Positions 57,901-64,000 of a stretch of DNA of 64,000 nucleotides are shown piece after piece. The stretch's first letter is position 1; every line of letters begins with the position of its first letter. The notes beneath the pieces were generated by a model, which ran no database searches, had not been told where the DNA came from, and saw nothing but the letters and a program-made list of their open reading frames with translations. Source of the DNA: Poa pratensis (lineage: Eukaryota > Streptophyta > Magnoliopsida > Poales > Poaceae); assembly GCA_947311845.1 (NCBI GenBank), contig CAMZMU010000117.1, forward strand, positions 77,197,103-77,261,102, given 5' to 3'. Made by a program: the position numbers and the translations under genes.

Positions 57901-59084
57901 GGTTGAAGTCAGTTTATACAGCTATCAATGGCGAGGCAATGGAGCAGATTTTCGGGTCACTACTGTAGGCATCCATCTTTGCGTAGACTTCCAAGCAGCC
58001 TCCCTCTGTATGTTGCCGGTCACAAGCACTGAATTAGTCTTGGCTACTTTGCATGTACTCACGCAGGTATTTTTCCCACCTCCGTCGACTTGTGACACAA
58101 ACAATGTAGCGCGCGGCTGCGGAAATACGAGGAACTCCATGGTTAGGACGTACATGATCTAGCAGGCGGCTCCAGCGGCGGTAGACGCCGAACAGGGTTT
58201 ATGGAGAAGTTGATCAACCAAATCCCCCCGTGGGAAGACATCAACAAGTGATTGGACTGGACAGGATCCAGATGTGTCCAGGTAAGCACGAAATAGGAAC
58301 TAGATTCCGTGCTATGCTCGTTCTTGATCATTGGCTAGTCAAGATGTATATGCTTATTGTGCAGTCTCTCAATCACGTAGAACTTAGTTTCTTGATGCAT
58401 CCTATTCCTAAACTGACATGTCACCACAAAACTGTTGTGAATCTCTCGTCTTGTTATTCTCACATAAATAAATAGTGAGTTGTTGGTCTTTCTACACTGT
58501 AGTTTCATGTATTTATAATGGTCGTGATATGCATATGAGTAGACAGACAGACAGAGATTTTATCATCTCACCAGCTATATATCCAGTTATTTTATGGCGC
58601 GGCGTGAATAAATAAACATAAGACCCTCGACATACTGACAACGTTGCCAAAGATACCAGCCATTTTTTAGTACTAATAAATATGCTGAATTTCTAATATG
58701 TTGCGCTTGGCCTCACTTGGAAGGCTAAATTAGCGGTTCGTATAGAAAAATACTACTCTTCACATAAAATTCATTAAATGCAGCCTTTTCGAATCTGAAG
58801 CCCGGTTCCTAGATACCACATGTGTATACTACGGAGTAAGGACTGATAACACAATATTCATAACTTTCCCAAGCCTCCTGGCATAATATGTAGTCTATAT
58901 CAAGTCTATAAATACTAAACTTCAAGACTGAACAATAGCTCGGGTGGGTGGTAAGTTCACTGTTGTACAGAAAAAAACATTAGGTCCCTCCTACATTGAT
59001 CCTGTTTGACTTTGTTAAGTAGCTAAGTTGTTACCACAATAGATAGTGCGAGGTTGCTCGCCACCATTGTGGATTAAAGAAGAA
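57901..59084. repeat. Diverged repeat unit U2
   Basis: Bases 58260-58560 match 61570-61860 well (ggatccagatgtgtc, gatgcatcctattcct and gtgagttgttggtctttct are shared). A TATA-type ctataaatac lies at 58908. The unit is interrupted by a retroposon at about 59085 and resumes at 59590 with aatgggatgcatcgag. Confidence 0.45.
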
Positions 59085-59580
59085 AAATATGGTATGCAGC
59101 TCGGCGTTCTGGTTTTGCTGGTGGTAGCTGGTGGTGGTGTTCTTCTTCTTCGGCTTCTCTGCATCGGCCGGCCGTGGTGGCGAGGGGTGCGGTGTTCGTC
59201 GGAGTTCGGGTGTTGCGGCGGGCGGGCCTCGACGGCGCGGCGTCGGCTGGAAGAAAGGTGGACCTGGAGAGAGGGTGCTCTGGCCGTGTTCATTCAGCGT
59301 GCTTAGATTCCGTCGCGCGGCGGCGGATGGACCTTGCGGCCATCTACAGCAAGTGGTGGTGCCCTTCCTCCGGCGGCTGGTGGTACGGCGACGGCGGCGC
59401 CGTTTAGGTTTCTTGGGAGCGTGGCGGTGGACCTGATCGTGATCCTTCCAGGAGGCTTGGGGTGCTCTGTGCATTTTTGCAGGGGTTCCTTTGTAATTTT
59501 GTTTCTGTGTTGGATCGCTCTGTAATGTGTACTCTGCTTCCTATTATATGCATCAGGTCCTTTCCTCAAAAAAAAAAAAA
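59085..59580 (+). mobile_element. Poly(A)-tailed retroposon fragment
   Basis: It ends in 13 A (59568-59580). Its 3' part, tttgtaattttgtttctgtg and gctctgtaatg, is shared with the tail of the element at 60350-61000, so they are one family. The left boundary is set by the break in the repeat unit and is approximate. The GC-rich ORFs inside are not assigned. Confidence 0.6.
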
Positions 59581-60076
59581 GTTTCTACGAATGGGATGCA
59601 TCGAGATTGTGAGATGAATTAAGTTTTACATAGATTGTTCGACAATACTGGGTTGACGTGACGTCAAACTTCACCTTTTTGTTCCAGACACAAACGTGCA
59701 TAGCTAAAAAGATACATATCACAGCTGTTACTTCACTCTTCGATTGGCTTTTCTTAGGTGAAGATGTTACCTTCTATTAGTGTCCTAAACCTCTGGGACA
59801 GACGGTAAAAATTGATTCGGTTGTATTGCATTCAGACGTACACATGAAAACTAGAACATCATTTACGTGTTGTGCTCCCTCTTGCTAACTGGCTAGGCGA
59901 AATGGATGCTACTCATGTCATAAAAAACGTACTCAGTATGCAATCTTTCTCGCATGGTGAACTCTTGATTGTTTTATGCATCCTATTCCTAGACTATCAT
60001 CTGACTCTAACCATCGTACATAATCTTTAGTGGTCCTCTATGAATTCAAAATTAAGTGATCCCACCCCCTATGAGT

Positions 60077-60349
60077 ATAGAAAATAGGATGTATTTTCGC
60101 AATGTGTGTTTGACTCCGTCGTTGTTATCTAAATTTTCATATAATAAACTAATTCTGCAGTGACATATTAGTTTCAACTCTTAATTGGACCAAACCTTAA
60201 TGGATTGATCCATGCATGGGGATTAAAACTACATTTAACTAGCAATAAACTCATAGAAAAAGTACATGGAAACACAAACCAAAGAATAAGTGAGTGCTCT
60301 AATAGAATTGACAAACTTACATGAACTGATATACAACCAGATTTTCTCC
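60077..60349. repeat. Diverged repeat unit U3, first part
   Basis: Starts with the same atagaaaataggatgtattt block as 52895. Confidence 0.45.
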
Positions 60350-61000
60350 TTTTTTTTTGCGATGGAGGAAGCTGCACTAATTCCCCACTCTTACAGAGAG
60401 ACCCAGCAAGAAAGCAAAATTACAAGAAATACCACTGGATCCCGGCGTCGGTGACGAAGCTGATGCCGTCGATGGCGCGCCGCTGCGAAGCTCCCCAACC
60501 TTGGATCGCCTGGAGCCACCACACGCAGACGGGAAGTCGTCGATCGCCGGCTCCGAAGAGCCTACACCAGAGCTCGCCGTCGTTGCTGCGAAGAACCAAC
60601 ACAGCAACCTCCAGATCTTCAACATCCAGGTCCGCCGCTGACCCGAACCTGGCCGTGGTGAAACGAACTCGACGGATCCACGAATCCTCGAGCTCGGAGA
60701 AGTCGGCCGCGAGGCAGAGGAGCTCCAGAGAGCACCGCCGCCAGAGGGGATCACCGCCGACGCCAAAAACCGAACCTGCAGCTCCATCTCCTCCCGAGCG
60801 CCGCCGGCCGGTAAACTACCAGGACCTACACTATGTACACGCCGTGGGACGGGCTTCCCCCACCCTCCCGCCGCCGGAGCGGCCGACGGAGGGGGGAGAA
60901 CCCACGTCCCACCGGCGAGCAAGGTGGTTCGGCAGTCGACTCTCAAAAATCGCCCCTCGGGCACTGTAGCGGAGCGAGGGGATGAGGGCGACCTCTTCTC
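60350..61000 (-). mobile_element. Retroposon, minus strand, poly(T) at left
   Basis: The T run at 60350-60358 is the poly(A) end of a minus-strand element. The GC-rich body has a long frame (about 60377-60964) with no recognised domain. The 3' tail matches 59085-59580. The right end is near ctctccgct-type words and a target duplication was not found. Confidence 0.5.
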
Positions 61001-62690
61001 TATTGATCACCATACCAAAACATATCGATGATTAGATGATGACAAATTTCATTCAAATGCAGTTTCTTAGATTCAAGAGTGGACATGCATGTTCAGTGTA
61101 TGGGCTTCTATATTGCATTTAAAATAGTATTACCAGCGCGTAGTATTCCGTGATTGGGTATTTTAGGCAATACATCTATTCAATTTTTAATTTTACCTTT
61201 TACTATAGCAATTTATTCCAGGGATAAATATATTCCAGCATAACAATTTGATTAGGAAATCTAACATCTGGAAACAAATAGGACTCTGAGACACGAACTG
61301 AAACTAGCTGAATCAATCATCAGACAGAGCAGCTGCCTCTACCTCAGCTTCGACGTCAAGGCCATGTGCACCACCGTGGCCAATCAGGGCCGCTTCAACT
61401 GCAGGGGGAGGCTTTTGTACACGCATAGATGAGACCAGCATTCCTAGTTGCTATTTCTGCACTACTTGGAGACTCTGTCCGTAACGCACACGGCGCTGTA
61501 CGGCCCGTACCGGTGTTGATCGTACTACTCGGGGACATCTTCGGCCTAAGCACACGTTGGGCCGGCGCCACTGTGGACTGGATCCAGATGTGTCTTGGTA
61601 AGCACCACATAAGAACTGGATTTCATGCTATGCTACTTGTTAATCATTGGCTACTCAAGATGTGTATGCTCACCGTGCAATCTGTCACGAATGTAGAACT
61701 CATTTTCTTGAGGCATCCTATTCCTAAACTGCCATGTCACTCCACAACTATTTTGAATCTCTTGTTTTGTTCTTCTCACAGAAATGAATAGTGAGTTGTT
61801 AGTCTTTCTACACTCAAGGTTATGTATTTATAAATGGGCCGATGTGTATATGACTGGACCGATAGAGAATTTACCATCTCACCAGCTATCTATTCACTTA
61901 ATTTATGGCATGAATAAATCAACACAATACCCTGCGTGATCAGATATGAAGACATCAGACTACGTGATCAGAGATGAAGACATCATACTAAGTTAATAAG
62001 ATGAAGATGGTAGAACATATATTACTATAGATCTTCAATCAGAATGAAGGGATTCCTAAAGGACATAAGTTACCATCTTAAACGGCTATGCACCGCAATC
62101 CAGATTGGCACTGAATTAATCAGCAAATGAAGATCTGCAATACCCTTAAATAATGGCTTTGAGATTCGGAAATTTATTTTTCAGGGGTCTTAGGTTTCTC
62201 GTTAAAATTATATCAAAATTTAAAGGGTGTATCTGTACACCCAAGCACATCCACAACATCCTCAGATCTAAACCCCAGTTTTCTCCCACATGTATAGACA
62301 ATAAGTGAAATATAAGGCGCCATGTGCCATCATAATGTTAGGGAAAATAAGTCTAGTTGCTATCATGTATAAATATAGCCATACTTCATCCTCCCCATAT
62401 GAAGTTTCATGTCGAACTAGTAAAGTCACTCAATCCAAGCTTGCCTACCACCATTTTGATTTCTAAGAGAGAAAGAGCAGATGTATGTGGATGGCGCAGC
62501 CCTGCTGCCTGGCCTGATTGCCATATCTTGGAAATGGGATGCATCGAGAAAATGAGATGAATTAGTTCATGCAAGCACAGCTTATCTAGTGTCATTGTGC
62601 TTACGACCCTTCTTGATACTGAGATGAATTAGTTCATGCAAGCACAGCTTATCTAGTGTCATTGTGCTTATCTAGTGTCCATCTGAAACT
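61001..62690. repeat. Diverged repeat unit U3, second part
   Basis: Includes the block 61570-61860 matching U2, a TATA-type gtataaatatagcc at about 62367 and aatgggatgcatcgag at about 62533. A small GC-rich coding-like patch at 61330-61436 (CLYLSFDVKAMC) has no confirmed identity. Confidence 0.45.
62554..62670. repeat. Perfect 50-bp direct repeat, 67-bp period
   Basis: Bases 62554-62603 and 62621-62670 are identical (starting gagatgaattagttcatgca). Perfect identity within an otherwise decayed unit implies a recent duplication. Confidence 0.85.
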
Positions 62691-63581
62691 CGCGAGGCGG
62701 CTCCGGAGGCGATCAGAAACACAAAAAAAGCCCTAGATCGAAACTCCTCCACCGGCCGCTGCCGCCGCCGGCGGCGGTGGCGGCCATGCCTGGCCGTCGG
62801 AGGCGTCGGGCGGGAAGGCGCGTGCCTTTCGTGCTCCCTTCGCGCGGGGGGGCCGACCCCATGGCGGCGCAGGTGTGAGACTAGGCTGCGGGGCGGCGGC
62901 GGTCGCCTTGGGCGGCTCTTGCCGGCGCGCAGCCTGGCGATCTCACATGGACTTCTGCCTGGAGAATGCTGGATCGGAGGGATTCGGTCGCGCCGGAGGG
63001 AGCGGCGTGAAGCTCTGCTTCTGTTACCATCATGGGCAAATCCATGATGAAGTCAGAGGCGGAGAATGTCATGGAAGCGAGATTGGAGGACCTCTAATGG
63101 CGATTCGAGCCTTCGGCGGCGATGAGGAACTTTCTTGGAGTTTCAGGACTCGTATGCAGCGGTATGGAAGCGGGGGCGACAACACAGGTGAAATTCAAAG
63201 TCCTACCTATCAGGGTGAAAATTCAAGATCTGGTCTTAGTTGGTTGTGCCTGGCAATGATCTTGCTGAAGACATTGTTTTGAGAGCGGGGACTATCTTCA
63301 GGGTGAAAACCCAATGTCTGGTCTTAATTGGTTGTGCCTAGCACTGTTTCCTTCTTGAAGGTGTTGCTTTTGAAGAATTGGACATCATGTGTTGGCTTGG
63401 TGGTGGTTGTGCTGCTGCTGCAAGGACTGTAAGTCTGTAGCGGGACTTTTCTTTTTTTAGTTTTTCTTTTTTTGTCTTTCGGCTGTGTGCATCCGTAATA
63501 CCTTTGGTTATTACGTTGTTGCAGAGACTGGGTGTAATTGGTATATCCGCGATATTAATATATGCTCTTTATCTTAAAAAA
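62690..63581 (+). mobile_element. LINE-derived non-autonomous retroposon
   Basis: A GC-rich start (gccgccgccggcggcggtgg) is followed by a repeated tcagggtgaaaa motif. The 3' end, gatattaatatatgctcttt, followed by cttaaaaaa, is the usual 3' end of many grass LINE-derived sequences. The ORF at 62875-63282 lacks a recognised domain. Confidence 0.5.
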
Positions 63582-64000
63582 GAAGCGGAGCTTTTAGGAA
63601 GAAGGACACAGATCAGTCGCAGTCCTTTCGTGCGCCTCGAGAAAGAGCCCGGTCTCCTCGGTCTGTATTCTGCCCGGTCGCCGCCTGTTCTGGTAAGTAG
63701 CTACCACGCACAAGCTGCTGGTAGGTAGCTAAGTCTAAGAGGCGAGCGAGGCTAAAACAAGTTCAGAATCAGAATACCCAGTCCATTCGACCTGACCGGG
63801 GACCTGTCCAAAATCACGAACTCCTAACCTGCGAAGAAGCATGCCGAAACTAAGTACCGCAACCACTGTGTTTTTAGTTTTTACTTTTGTTCACATGTTC
63901 AAGAACCTGTTGCTACACATGTACATGGATTTTTCCAGCATGCATTCTAGCCAGCAACGCTGCTTGGTATTCTCCTGTCATAGTCAGCCCTGCAAGGGTA
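63582..64000. other. Unassigned stretch to window end
   Basis: No feature is recognised. Confidence 0.4.

Noticed and set aside
61330..61436. Cys-containing coding-like patch
   Set aside because: Short, no start codon in context and no counterpart in the other repeat units; kept only as a note.

Overview
The window looks like intergenic DNA from a large-genome grass, most likely Triticeae (wheat, barley, rye or Aegilops type). Nearly everything that can be identified is a transposable element nested in other elements: Ty3/gypsy retrotransposons with tRNA-Asp primer sites, a long-LTR element without gag-pol, a 5S-bearing Cassandra-type TRIM remnant, CACTA transposons, Stowaway and Mutator-type MITEs and poly(A)-tailed retroposons. 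I found no convincing intact host gene, tRNA, functional rRNA gene or CRISPR array. Family names are recognised by eye, without a database search.

Layout. Bases 1-9140 are a gypsy element (A) with its 5' LTR cut by the window edge; it carries a frameshifted gag-protease, a broken extra ORF and no reverse transcriptase. It sits inside the minus-strand 3' LTR of a second gypsy family (B copy 1, 9146-9977), which is followed by a CACTA element (9978-13430) truncated against a fragment of another CACTA (13431-14528). Bases 15431-27018 are a long-LTR element (C; LTRs about 4.4 kb, TSD taagc). Bases 27692-28459 resemble a decayed Cassandra TRIM and 28469-29350 a probable copia solo LTR. Bases 29351-35397 are mostly unassigned but contain a nearly perfect fold-back MITE with a 9-bp TSD (31906-32060).

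Bases 35398-52889 are a second, rearranged copy of the B plus CACTA unit. The B LTR and pol C-terminus lie on the minus strand (35398-36437), followed by the 5' half of the CACTA (36438-38805). The B gag-pol then lies on the plus strand (38806-51091), interrupted by a fourth element D (41156-48764), and is followed by the 3' half of the same CACTA in inverted orientation (51092-52889). Flipping 38806-52889 rejoins the two CACTA halves, restores a cat target-site duplication and restores the B pol reading frame, so an inversion of about 14.1 kb (or an assembly error of that form) is strongly indicated.

Bases 52890-64000 hold diverged repeated units with TATA-containing modules, broken up by Stowaway MITEs, a decayed LINE ORF2 and several retroposons, one with a perfect 17-bp TSD.

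How the parts work together: A, C and D lack a visible reverse transcriptase and integrase and must have depended on enzymes supplied in trans; B encodes a full but now broken set. All four share a small stem-loop with an AGGA loop 18-21 nt upstream of the 3' LTR. The duplicated CACTA element does not show a transposase but carries a spliced gene with an AP2/ERF-like region, a Cys-rich exon and a possible B3-like exon. The hairpin and this gene are the two most interesting signals.
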